In this document: piece after piece, positions 51,624-59,289 of the stretch
Numbering within the stretch: position 1 is the first letter of the stretch
How the letters are laid out: each line of letters opens with the position of its first letter
Source: Actinophytocola oryzae
GTDB lineage: Bacteria; Actinomycetota; Actinomycetes; Mycobacteriales; Pseudonocardiaceae
Assembly (NCBI RefSeq): GCF_004364325.1
Contig: NZ_SOCP01000023.1
Location: 1-64,000, forward strand
Direction of reading: 5' to 3'
DNA: 64,000 nucleotides
Program-made: the position numbers and the translations under genes
Notes under the pieces: model-generated
Database searches by the model: none
The model's input: only the letters and a program-made list of their open reading frames with translations
What the model was told of the DNA's origin: nothing

Positions 51624-52094
51624 CTACTCATTCGCTTCTTCGCTCTGCTCGACCGCCCTGCGCAGGCCGGCGATCTCCTTCTCGAAGTCCTCTATGGACG
51701 AGAACGACCGGTACACGCTGGCGAACCGCAGGTACGCGACCTCGTCCAGCTCACGGAGGGGGCCGAGGATCGCAAGACCCACCTCGTTGCTCGGCACCTC
51801 GGCGGCGCCGGTCGAGCGGATGGTGTCCTCGACCTTCTGCGCCAGCTGCTGGAGCGCGTCCTCGTCGACCGGGCGCCCCTGACAGGCACGCCGCACGCCG
51901 GAGACCACCTTCTCGCGGCTGAACGGCTCCGTCACACCGGACCGCTTGACGACCGCCAGGACCGCTTCCTCGACAGTCGTGAACCGCCGGCTGCACTTGG
52001 CGCAGGACCGCCTGCGCCGGATCACCTGTCCGTCGTCCACCTCACGCGAGTCGACGACCCGCGAGTCCGAATGCCGACAGAACGGACAGCGCAT
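51624..52094 (-). CDS. nrdR: Ribonucleotide reductase transcriptional repressor NrdR
   Basis: 156 residues. Zinc ribbon Cys3, Cys6, Cys31, Cys34, followed by an ATP-cone (SGVTEPFSREKVVSGVRRAC to about residue 140) that senses ATP/dATP. Represses ribonucleotide reductase genes, here nrdJ downstream on the same strand, and probably itself. Upstream gap contains candidate NrdR and DnaA sites. Confidence 0.96.
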   Translation of the reverse strand: MRCPFCRHSDSRVVDSREVDDGQVIRRRRSCAKCSRRFTTVEEAVLAVVKRSGVTEPFSREKVVSGVRRACQGRPVDEDALQQLAQKVEDTIRSTGAAEVPSNEVGLAILGPLRELDEVAYLRFASVYRSFSSIEDFEKEIAGLRRAVEQSEEANE

Positions 52095-52119
52095 GGGTCA
52101 CCCCTTCTGGTGATCAACT

Positions 52120-52161
52120 TGTGGACAACCGGTGGATAAGTCCACCCCCACCTGTGGATGA
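52120..52161 (-). promoter_or_regulatory. Three phased DnaA-box-like motifs upstream of nrdR
   Basis: TGTGGACAA (52120-52128), GGTGGATAA (52131-52139) and TGTGGATGA (52153-52161), all in the same orientation. The first is the perfect actinobacterial DnaA box; the others differ by one to two bases. Start-to-start distances are 11 and 22 bases, so all three face the same side of the helix. They lie 26-67 bases before the nrdR start. Confidence 0.6.
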
Positions 52162-52190
52162 ACTACAGCACTGTAACTACTAGATGTTGG
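52161..52190 (-). promoter_or_regulatory. Candidate NrdR box region
   Basis: AACTACAGCACTGTAA (52161-52176) and AACTACTAGATGTTGG (52175-52190) are direct repeats starting AACTAC; the second, read on the minus strand as CCAACATCTAGTAGTT, resembles NrdR boxes. The spacing (14) is shorter than the usual ~31-32 between box starts, so this is tentative. Confidence 0.4.
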
Positions 52191-52195
52191 GGTCG

Positions 52196-52224
52196 ACGGT
52201 AGGCGCAGGCGCCACATGATGCAA
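52196..52224 (-). promoter_or_regulatory. Candidate sigma-70-type promoter for nrdR-nrdJ
   Basis: On the minus strand TTGCAT (52219-52224), 17-base spacer, TACCGT (52196-52201). The candidate NrdR and DnaA sites lie just downstream, where bound protein would block transcription. Confidence 0.35.
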
Positions 52225-52579
52225 GTCGAGACGGGCGCGACACGCGGGCGTGCTGCCCGGGGTGACGGACGCCACTACGGGTGAGGCCACTCCTTGAGTG
52301 CCACTTCCGGGTGACATCCGCAGACTCTCGACGCCCGGACGGAGAGCACCGAAGGACGGAGAGTAACGGACCAGCTGGGAGCCGCGGGGTCGGGGCGGCG
52401 GTCAGACCAGAGGTCCTGCAGAAGTGTTCGACTCACACCCGAAGGGCGTTCGACACGCCGGCCCGGCGACAGGGCGAACCCGGACCACCGGACAAGAAGC
52501 CAGACCAGAGAAGCAAACTCACGGAAGGCGCGTGTGGACAGTGGCCAGACCACTCCACAAGGGACTCAGCAGCAGAGCG
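52225..52579. other. Gap between chiZ-like stop and the nrdR promoter region
   Basis: About 355 bases with no convincing gene: the open frames on both strands lack any recognisable sequence or ribosome site. A weak CACTC/GAGTG hairpin lies around 52289-52302. No cobalamin riboswitch core (B12 box or the GGTGAAATCC-type element) was found on the minus strand. Confidence 0.5.
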
Positions 52580-53011
52580 TCAGCGAGAGAACGGCACGGT
52601 CAGGGGCTGTCCGGGGTGCACGGCACCGTCGACGCCGTTCAGCTCCCGGATCCGCTCGACGACGGCAGCGGCGTCCGAAGTCGGCGCCACCCGCCCGGCC
52701 AGTTCCCACAGGCTCTCACCGGGCAGCACCCGGACGACCTTCGTCTCCGAGGGCACCGACGGCCCGACCGACCCGGCCAACGCCCCGAGACCGAGCACGG
52801 CGGCACAGGCGACCGTGGCCAGCGCCAGGACGCAGACGACCGACAGCCGGGGCCCCTGCGGCGGGCAGTTGCGGCGCGCCAGCACCCGAGGTGCGCCTGC
52901 CACCCGGGCACGCGTCGGCGGGCGCCCGATGGCGCCCCTGCGGACCGCCTGCCCGGGTCGGGTGACCGGGATGGGCGCTTCGACCTGCGGCTTGTGTGTC
53001 ACCACGCTCAT
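52580..53011 (-). CDS. LysM-domain membrane protein, ChiZ/DivS-like SOS division inhibitor
   Basis: 143 residues: basic, Pro/Arg-rich cytoplasmic N-terminus, one membrane helix (VVCVLALATVACAAVLGLGA), then a LysM domain (VVRVLPGESLWELAGRVAPT to NGVDGAVHPGQPLTVPF) that binds peptidoglycan. Position (divergent from lexA) and architecture match M. tuberculosis Rv2719c (ChiZ), an SOS-induced cell-wall/division protein. A perfect SOS box lies 42 bases upstream. ATG 53011 has GGAGG 8 bases before it. Confidence 0.85.
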   Translation of the reverse strand: MSVVTHKPQVEAPIPVTRPGQAVRRGAIGRPPTRARVAGAPRVLARRNCPPQGPRLSVVCVLALATVACAAVLGLGALAGSVGPSVPSETKVVRVLPGESLWELAGRVAPTSDAAAVVERIRELNGVDGAVHPGQPLTVPFSR

Positions 53012-53052
53012 GGGTAAACCTCCAGACCACTCTCGAACAACCGTACGAAGGG

Positions 53053-53068
53053 TCGAACAGTCGTTCGA
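53053..53068. promoter_or_regulatory. SOS (LexA) box, perfect, chiZ-side
   Basis: TCGAACAGTCGTTCGA: a perfect 16-bp palindrome with the actinobacterial GAAC-N4-GTTC core, 42 bases upstream of the ChiZ-like start. Confidence 0.9.
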
Positions 53069-53133
53069 TCGAACCTCCGTGCGATTTTGTACCACGGAGC
53101 ACCGACAAAAAACGAGACCTACACGGCGTGTCG

Positions 53134-53149
53134 TCGAACAGGTGTTTGA
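53134..53149. promoter_or_regulatory. SOS (LexA) box, lexA-side
   Basis: TCGAACAGGTGTTTGA: GAAC-N4-GTTT, one base off the consensus dyad, 89 bases before the lexA GTG; probably the autoregulatory site, expected to be weaker than the chiZ-side box. Confidence 0.8.
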
Positions 53150-53237
53150 TCTCCAGGTGACCTACGGATAACGTCGGTGACGAACACGAACATTCCGGCC
53201 GCCATGCACGGCGGACCGGCGCGCAGGGAGGCATACC

Positions 53238-53984
53238 GTGCCACGCAAACCAGGCGGAATACCGAAGGGCGTTCCCAAGAGGAAGCCGTTGCGGGGCAAC
53301 CTACGCAGTTTCCCCGACGTCGCGCAAGCTGACGCGGAGGAGCTCCCGATCCGCCAGAAGGAGGTTCTGGAGGTCATCCGCACCTGGGTGGAGCGTTTCG
53401 GCTACCCGCCCAGCGTCCGAGAGATCGGTGAGGCGGTCGGCCTCACGTCCACCTCCTCGGTCGCCTACCAGCTACGAGCGCTGGAACAGAAGGGCTATCT
53501 GCGGCGGGACCCGAACCGGCCACGCGCCATCGGGGTGCTGCCCCCGGACGTGGACCCGTCCACCGTCACGGCCACCGCGACACTGGAGGCGCCTCCAGCG
53601 AGCCGTTACCCGTCAGTGGACGTCCCGGTACTGGGCCGGATCGCCGCGGGTGGGCCGATCCTCGCCGAGGAGGCCGTCGAGGACGTCTTCCCGCTGCCGA
53701 GGGAGATCGTCGGTGAAGGCTCGCTGTTCCTGCTGCGGGTCGCCGGTGACTCGATGGTGGACGCGGCGATCACCGACGGCGACTGGGTCGCGGTACGGCA
53801 GCAGCCGACGGCGGACAACGGCGAGATCGTCGCCGCGATGATCGAGGGCGAGGCGACGGTCAAGACGTTCAAGCGCAAGGACGGCCACGTCTGGCTGATG
53901 CCCCACAACGAGGCGTACGAACCGATTCCCGGTGACGACGCCACGATTCTGGGCAAAGTCGTGGCTGTATTGCGCAGGCTCTAG
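53238..53984 (+). CDS. lexA: SOS repressor LexA
   Basis: 248 residues. N-terminal winged helix (RQKEVLEVIRTWVERFGYPP; SVREIGEAVGLTSTSSV), linker, then the self-cleaving S24 peptidase domain: cleavage bond Ala137-Gly138 in RIAAGGP, catalytic Ser172 (AGDSMVD) and Lys209 (ATVKTFKR). The first ~25 residues are a basic, Gly/Pro-rich extension common in actinobacteria. GTG 53238 follows AGGGAGG. Represses DNA-damage genes until RecA-stimulated cleavage. Confidence 0.96.
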   Translation: MPRKPGGIPKGVPKRKPLRGNLRSFPDVAQADAEELPIRQKEVLEVIRTWVERFGYPPSVREIGEAVGLTSTSSVAYQLRALEQKGYLRRDPNRPRAIGVLPPDVDPSTVTATATLEAPPASRYPSVDVPVLGRIAAGGPILAEEAVEDVFPLPREIVGEGSLFLLRVAGDSMVDAAITDGDWVAVRQQPTADNGEIVAAMIEGEATVKTFKRKDGHVWLMPHNEAYEPIPGDDATILGKVVAVLRRL

Positions 53985-53992
53985 AAAGCGCG

Positions 53993-54033
53993 GCGGCGAC
54001 CGTGGACCACGCAGCCTCCCCCACGGTCGCCGC
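53993..54033 (+). terminator. Terminator after lexA
   Basis: GCGGCGACCGTGG (53993-54005) and CCACGGTCGCCGC (54021-54033), 13-bp perfect stem, 15-base loop, followed by TCGTTTTCGTC. It sits between convergent lexA and the secreted protein gene. Confidence 0.9.
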
Positions 54034-54042
54034 TCGTTTTCG

Positions 54043-55071
54043 TCAATTCGTCCTCCGCCTGCGCATCGAGCGGAACAGCAAATAGATCACCCCGATGACG
54101 GCAACCGTCACGGCCGCGGCGGGGATGGCGGCCAGCCCTTCCTTCTCCTCCTGCTTGCCGGAGACCTTCGACGCCGACCGCGATTTCGTCACATCGGGCG
54201 GCGGCTCGGGTGCCACCAGCGCCGCCGCGCCCGCGACCACGTTCATGGACTGCGCGGCGTTCTCCCGGCCCGACTCCGACCCGGACACCAGTGACCCGTC
54301 CGGCTGGAACGCGATGGCCTCGCCCTGCGGCTCGTTCGGCAGCGGCACCCGCACCGGCTTCTCCTCGAGCGCCGCCACCACGTCGCCGTCACGCATCGGG
54401 AACACGTACGCGTCGGTGTAGGTGCGCAACGCGATGGCCGTGCCGTCCGCACTGGTCGAAGCTCCGGTCACCACCACGGAACCCACCACGCCCGGCACCG
54501 GTCCGCCCGGCGTGTCCGTGCTTCTCAACCGCACCGAGACAACATGTGTGAGCGGTGTCGGCCCCGGTGAGGCCAGCGGCCCGGCCGGGCGGTAGACGTC
54601 CGCGGTGCCGAGCGGGTTCTTGGTGATCACGTACGGCACGCCCGCGGGATCGAGCAGCAGTGCCTCGGCGTCGTGTCTGCCGTCCGGGTAGGTGAGCCGG
54701 TGGATGGCGGCCTCGCCCGCGGGGGTCAGTGAGATCAACGCTATGGTGTCGCGGTCCTCGTCGTTGTCGCCGGTGTCGGAGAGCCAGAACGTCCCGTCCG
54801 CGCCACGGGCGAGGTCCTCGACGTCGTACGGGTCGACCGCGCCGGTGATCGAGTCCTGCACCTGGCAGTCCTTGCCGAGCACCCAGACCTTCGCGGACGT
54901 GCCGCCGTCGGTGATGGCGTACCAGTGCTGGTCGTCCGCGACGAGACCCGACAGCTCGGCGAGCCGGGGATCGGTGACAGTGCAGGCGGGGACGGCCGCC
55001 GGTACCGGGTCGGCCGATGCCGGGGCTGCGAACAACAGCCCCAGCATGACGACGAGCATGACCGACCGCAC
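54043..55071 (-). CDS. Secreted, C-terminally membrane-anchored beta-propeller-like protein (Rv2721c position)
   Basis: About 342 residues. Signal peptide MLVVMLGLLFAAPASA, a beta-rich domain with propeller-like repeats (LSGLVADDQHWYAITDGGTS; DVEDLARGADGTFWLSDTGD; GEAIAFQPDGSLVSGSESGR), a polar linker, and a C-terminal helix IPAAAVTVAVIGVIYLLF followed by RSMRRRRTN that anchors it. GTG 55071 is chosen with GGGAGG 7 bases upstream. Function unknown. Confidence 0.8.
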   Translation of the reverse strand: MRSVMLVVMLGLLFAAPASADPVPAAVPACTVTDPRLAELSGLVADDQHWYAITDGGTSAKVWVLGKDCQVQDSITGAVDPYDVEDLARGADGTFWLSDTGDNDEDRDTIALISLTPAGEAAIHRLTYPDGRHDAEALLLDPAGVPYVITKNPLGTADVYRPAGPLASPGPTPLTHVVSVRLRSTDTPGGPVPGVVGSVVVTGASTSADGTAIALRTYTDAYVFPMRDGDVVAALEEKPVRVPLPNEPQGEAIAFQPDGSLVSGSESGRENAAQSMNVVAGAAALVAPEPPPDVTKSRSASKVSGKQEEKEGLAAIPAAAVTVAVIGVIYLLFRSMRRRRTN

Positions 55072-55117
55072 CCGCACACCTCCCGTGGATCCCACCGGGA
55101 ACCCACGTTATCGGAGG

Positions 55118-56575
55118 TTACAGAGACGTGCCGTTGACGATGAAGCTCTCCAGAACACCGGCGAGGTCCGGCTTGACCTTGGCGGTCAGCTGGGTGCCGT
55201 GCTCGGTGTGCCGCTCGGCGAGGACCTCGCCGTCGCGGTGCACCCTGGCCACGAGCTCGCCCCGCGCGTACGGCACGAGCACGTCCAGCTCGACCTCCGG
55301 ACGCGGCAGCAGCTCGGCCAGCCGCTCGCGCAGCTCCTCGATCCCGAGACCCGAGTGCGCCGACACGAACACCGCACGCGGCAACAGGTGCCGCAGTCGG
55401 GTCAGGGCCAGCTCGTCCATGGCGTCGGTCTTGTTGACCACGACCAGCTCGGTCGGCAGTGCCTCGTCACGCCGCTCGGCGATCTCGCCGAGCACCTCGC
55501 GGACGGCCTCGACCTGCCACTCCGGGTTCGGGTCGGCGCCGTCGACCACGTGCACGATCAGGTCGGAGTCGGCGACCTCGTCCAGTGTGGAACGGAAGGC
55601 CTCGACCAGCTGGTGCGGCAGGTGCCGCACGAACCCGACCGTGTCGGTCAGCGTGTAGACGTTCCCGTCCGGCGTGGTGGTCCGGCGCGTCGTGGCGTCC
55701 AGGGTGGCGAACAGCGCGTCCTCCACCAGTACGCCCGCACCGGTCAGCGCGTTGAGCAGGCTCGACTTGCCCGCGTTGGTGTACCCGGCGATCGCGACGC
55801 TCGGCACGAGGTTGGCCCGCCGCTGGCTCCGCTTGGTCTCCCGCACGGTGCCCATGGCGGTGATCTCCTTGCGCAGCTTGGAGATCTTGTGCCGGATGCG
55901 CCGCCGGTCGGTCTCCAGCTTCGTCTCACCGGGACCACGCAGACCCACGCCGCCGTTGCCGCCACCCGCGCGGCCACCGGCCTGCCGGGACAGCGCCTCA
56001 CCCCAACCACGCAGGCGTGGCAGGAAGTACTGGAGCTGGGCCAGCTCGACCTGGGCCTTGCCCTCCCGGGACCGCGCGTGCTGCGCGAAGATGTCCAGGA
56101 TCAGCGCGGTCCGGTCGATGACCTTGACCTTGAGCTTCGCCTCCAGCTGGCGCAGCTGCGACGGCGAGAGCTCACCGTCGCAGATGACCGTGTCGGCGCC
56201 GGTCGCCTCGACCACCCCGGACAGCTCCAGAACCTTGCCGGAGCCGATGTAGGTGGCCGGGTCGGGCCGCTCACGTCGCTGTACGAGCCCTTCGAGGACT
56301 TCCGAGCCCGCGGTCTCGGCGAGCCTGGCCAGCTCGGCCAGGGACGCGTCGGACTGCGCCGCGGTGCCCTCGGTCCACACGCCGACGAGGATGACCTTCT
56401 CGAGCCGGAGCCGTCGGTACTCGACCTCGGTGATGTCCGAAAGTTCGGTGGACAGTCCCGCGATGCGCCGGAGCGCGGCGCGGTCGGAGAGGTCGAGTTC
56501 ACCAACAGAGAGCTCAGCCAGGTCAGTCAACCGGTCGTCTTCGTCGGCTTGCTGATGATTGAGATTCTCTGTCAC
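55118..56575 (-). CDS. hflX: Ribosome-associated GTPase HflX
   Basis: About 485 residues. N-terminal HflX domain with glycine-rich YIGSGKVLEL and GGVGLRGPGETKLETDRRRI, then the G domain: G1 GYTNAGKSS, G3 DTVGFVRHLP, G4 NKTD. Binds the 50S subunit and rescues or splits stalled ribosomes. GTG 56575 has GGGAGGG upstream; ATG 56629 is less likely. Last gene of a four-gene minus-strand cluster with dapF and miaA. Confidence 0.95.
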   Translation of the reverse strand: MTENLNHQQADEDDRLTDLAELSVGELDLSDRAALRRIAGLSTELSDITEVEYRRLRLEKVILVGVWTEGTAAQSDASLAELARLAETAGSEVLEGLVQRRERPDPATYIGSGKVLELSGVVEATGADTVICDGELSPSQLRQLEAKLKVKVIDRTALILDIFAQHARSREGKAQVELAQLQYFLPRLRGWGEALSRQAGGRAGGGNGGVGLRGPGETKLETDRRRIRHKISKLRKEITAMGTVRETKRSQRRANLVPSVAIAGYTNAGKSSLLNALTGAGVLVEDALFATLDATTRRTTTPDGNVYTLTDTVGFVRHLPHQLVEAFRSTLDEVADSDLIVHVVDGADPNPEWQVEAVREVLGEIAERRDEALPTELVVVNKTDAMDELALTRLRHLLPRAVFVSAHSGLGIEELRERLAELLPRPEVELDVLVPYARGELVARVHRDGEVLAERHTEHGTQLTAKVKPDLAGVLESFIVNGTSL

Positions 56576-56653
56576 TCGGTGTAACCCTCCCTGGTCCGGT
56601 TGGTCGCTGTCTGACACCCATGCTCCCACGGTTCAGCGCCCGGATCGAGTGGG

Positions 56654-57478
56654 TTATTCCGAAAGCCGGTCCCACCAGGCCTGGTCGAGCTCGCCACGCG
56701 CCGTGAACACCGCTGGTCCGGCCAGTGTCGAGCCACCCGGCTCGACGGTCACCCGCACCCGGCCGCCCGGCACGTCGACCGTGGCCGCGCCGTGCTGCGC
56801 ACCCCGGCCGAACAGCACGCCGGTGACCGCCGCGACGGTTCCGGTGCCACACGACCGGGTCTCGCCGACGCCTCGTTCGTGTACTCGCATGCGCAGCCGG
56901 TCGGGTGCCTCGATGACCACGAACTCGATGTTCACACCTTCGGGGAACGCTTCCGGGTCGTACCAGGGCTGGACGGACAGGTCGAGCGACGCGAGCCGGT
57001 GGGCGTTCTCCACGACGCACACCAGGTGCGGGTTGCCGACGTTGACGGCGACACCGGCGAACGTGGCGCCCGCGACCGTGGCCAGCGAGGTCCCGGTGAC
57101 GCTGACCTTGCCCATCTCGACCGTGATGTCGTCCGCGACGGTCACGTGCCGGACACCCGCACGGGTGCCGATGGTGAACTCGGGCTCGGTGACCAGGCCG
57201 GCGTCCACGAGGTAGCGGGCGAACACACGCACGCCGTTGCCGCACATCTCCGCGACAGAGCCGTCACCGTTGCGGTAGTCCATGAACCAGAGGCCGTCCT
57301 CAGCGCCGTCGACGGCCTTCGACGGCACGACCCGCAGCACGCCGTCGGCACCGAGGCCCGCGCGGCGGTCGCAGAGCACGCGAACACGCGCGGGCGTCAG
57401 GTCGAGCGTCGCGTACAGGTCGGGCAGCAGCACGAAGTCGTTCTGCGTGCCGTGGCCCTTGAGGAACGGAATGCCCAT
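56654..57478 (-). CDS. dapF: Diaminopimelate epimerase
   Basis: Converts LL- to meso-diaminopimelate for peptidoglycan and lysine. 274 residues. The two catalytic cysteines are Cys79 (EMCGNGVR) and Cys210 (SCGTGTVAA); KGHGTQNDFV and VNVGNPHLV are substrate-binding segments. Its start is one base after the miaA stop, so the two are translationally linked. Confidence 0.96.
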   Translation of the reverse strand: MGIPFLKGHGTQNDFVLLPDLYATLDLTPARVRVLCDRRAGLGADGVLRVVPSKAVDGAEDGLWFMDYRNGDGSVAEMCGNGVRVFARYLVDAGLVTEPEFTIGTRAGVRHVTVADDITVEMGKVSVTGTSLATVAGATFAGVAVNVGNPHLVCVVENAHRLASLDLSVQPWYDPEAFPEGVNIEFVVIEAPDRLRMRVHERGVGETRSCGTGTVAAVTGVLFGRGAQHGAATVDVPGGRVRVTVEPGGSTLAGPAVFTARGELDQAWWDRLSE

Positions 57479-57479
57479 T

Positions 57480-58370
57480 TCAACAGGCTAGCGCCGCGGC
57501 CACGAGGTCGGTCCTGGTGGCGTCCAGCCAGTGGATCCGCTGGTCGCGCCGGAACCACGACCGCTGGCGGCGCACGAACCGGCGCGTGGCCTGCGCGGTG
57601 GCCGCCGCCGCGGCGGCCATGTCGTGGTCGGCGTCCAGCTCGTCGAGAACCTGCTGGTAGCCCAGTGCCCTCGACGCGGTGCGGCCGGTCCGCAGGCCCT
57701 CCTTCTCCAGCCGCGCCACCTCGTCGACGAGGCCGTGGTCGAACATCCGGGTGACCCGCACGTCGACGCGCCGGTCCAGCTCCTCGGTGGCGAGGTCGAG
57801 GCCGATCTGGCGGGTGTCGTAACGCGTCGGGCCCGGCCGGGGCATGGTCGCGGAGAACGGGCGGCCGGTCAGCTCGATGACCTCGAGTGCACGCACGATG
57901 CGGCGGCCGTTGGTGGGCAGGATCGCCGCCGCCGCGGTCGGGTCGAGCCTCGTGAGCCGCTCGTACAGCGGCGCGATGCCCGCCGAGGCCAGCTCCCGCT
58001 CGAGCCTCGTGCGGATGTCCTGGTCGGTGCCGGGGAAGTCCAGCTCGTCGAGCACCGCACGCACGTACAGCCCGGAGCCACCGACCAGGATCGGCACGCG
58101 GCCCTGGTCCATGAGCCGTTCCACGGTCGCCCGTGCGTCGCGCTGGTAGGCGGCGACGGACGCGGTCTCGGTGACGTCCAGGACGTCGAGCAGGTGGTGC
58201 GGCACCCCGCGGCGCTCGTCCGGCGTGACCTTGGCGGTCCCGATGTCCATGCCGCGGTAGAGCTGCATGGCGTCGGCGTTGATCACTTCGCCGCCCAGCT
58301 CCTCGGCCAGGGCGACGGCCAGCGCGGACTTGCCGGTGGCGGTCGGGCCGACGATCGCGATCGGCCTCAT
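57480..58370 (-). CDS. miaA: tRNA dimethylallyltransferase
   Basis: Adds a dimethylallyl group to A37 of tRNAs reading UNN codons; MiaB (61122-62594) then methylthiolates it. 296 residues. P-loop GPTATGKSA (8-16), NADAMQLYRGMDIGTAK and TNGRRIVRALEV are family signatures. ATG 58370 overlaps the preceding gene's stop by 4 bases (ATGA). Confidence 0.96.
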   Translation of the reverse strand: MRPIAIVGPTATGKSALAVALAEELGGEVINADAMQLYRGMDIGTAKVTPDERRGVPHHLLDVLDVTETASVAAYQRDARATVERLMDQGRVPILVGGSGLYVRAVLDELDFPGTDQDIRTRLERELASAGIAPLYERLTRLDPTAAAAILPTNGRRIVRALEVIELTGRPFSATMPRPGPTRYDTRQIGLDLATEELDRRVDVRVTRMFDHGLVDEVARLEKEGLRTGRTASRALGYQQVLDELDADHDMAAAAAATAQATRRFVRRQRSWFRRDQRIHWLDATRTDLVAAALAC

Positions 58371-59062
58371 GGCGTCGGGTCCAGCACGGCGAGATGGTAG
58401 GCCACGCCGAAGGGGACCATGAGCCGCGCGTCGCCCGTCCAGCGGCGTCGACCCATGGCGCCCGCGAGCACCTGCCACGGCGCGCGGCCCTCAGCGCCCA
58501 GCTCGTCGGCGAGCTTCGGGTCGAGCGCCCGGAGTGCTTCGGCGTCGGCGGCCGCGAGCGCCTCGTGGACGGCGTCGTCGAACGGGCCCGCGCGGTCGTC
58601 GGGTCGACCGGGCGCGCGGTCGCCGTGGCGGTGCGAGCCGTCGCCGACCACGAGCAGACCGACCGGCGCCGGGTCGCCCGCGATGCGTTCGCCCAGCGCG
58701 TAACAGTCCTCCGGCGGCAGATCGGCGGGCACGAGGTGGACTGTGACCTCGTCGGCAAGTACTTGCTGCCGCAACCATCCCGCCACGAGGGCAGGCAACG
58801 GCATCACCGGGTCCGGGACACCCCGCGCGGCGTCGCTCATCCGGACCACGACGTCAACCCCGAAGCCCGCGAACGTGCCTGCGGCGTCCGGGCCGACCAC
58901 CCCCTCCTGGCCGGCCCCCACGGCGACCCAGCGCGAAGCCGCGCTGGTCAGGCGGGTGGCGACGGCCAGACAGGCAGTACGGACGGCGGTCGCGTCGTCG
59001 TCGCCACCCCCGACGAGCTCCGGCACCAGCAGGGGTGGGTGCGCGACCACGGCAGCACGGAC
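58367..59062 (-). CDS. Class III extradiol dioxygenase-like protein (Rv2728c-like)
   Basis: About 231 residues, with VVAHPPLLVPELVGG at the N-terminus, GLLVVGDGSHRHGDRAPGRP in the middle and FDDAVHEALAAADAEALRAL after it, resembling the LigB/MEMO fold. Whether the full metal site is present is unclear. Invariably sits before miaA in this group. GTG 59062 has GGAG 8 bases upstream. Function unknown. Confidence 0.8.
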   Translation of the reverse strand, partial: VRAAVVAHPPLLVPELVGGGDDDATAVRTACLAVATRLTSAASRWVAVGAGQEGVVGPDAAGTFAGFGVDVVVRMSDAARGVPDPVMPLPALVAGWLRQQVLADEVTVHLVPADLPPEDCYALGERIAGDPAPVGLLVVGDGSHRHGDRAPGRPDDRAGPFDDAVHEALAAADAEALRALDPKLADELGAEGRAPWQVLAGAMGRRRWTGDARLMVPFGVAYHLAVLDPTP

Positions 59063-59289
59063 GATCACGGCTCCCGAGGCTACCCATTCACCCAAGGATG
59101 TGAACTCTCCGGGCTCGGGGCGTCACCCTCTGCTGCCAGTGTTAATGCTGGAGTACCGGGGCGCGGCGTGACCTGTTTGAATGCGCGCGTGCGCCGCGCG
59201 ACTTCTCGCGTGCGACGCGGACGAGTGCCAGGCCCCGTGAGAGCGGGGCGCCCGCGGTGACGCGGGCACGCCAGCGGGAGGAACGGGCC

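Noticed and set aside
52275..52553. 92-codon open frame in the chiZ-nrdR gap
   Set aside because: No ribosome site, no family resemblance, composition typical of random high-GC sequence.
51512..52579. Cobalamin riboswitch controlling the B12-dependent reductase
   Set aside because: Neither the nrdR-nrdJ gap nor the region upstream of nrdR contains a B12-box or the conserved core on the minus strand.
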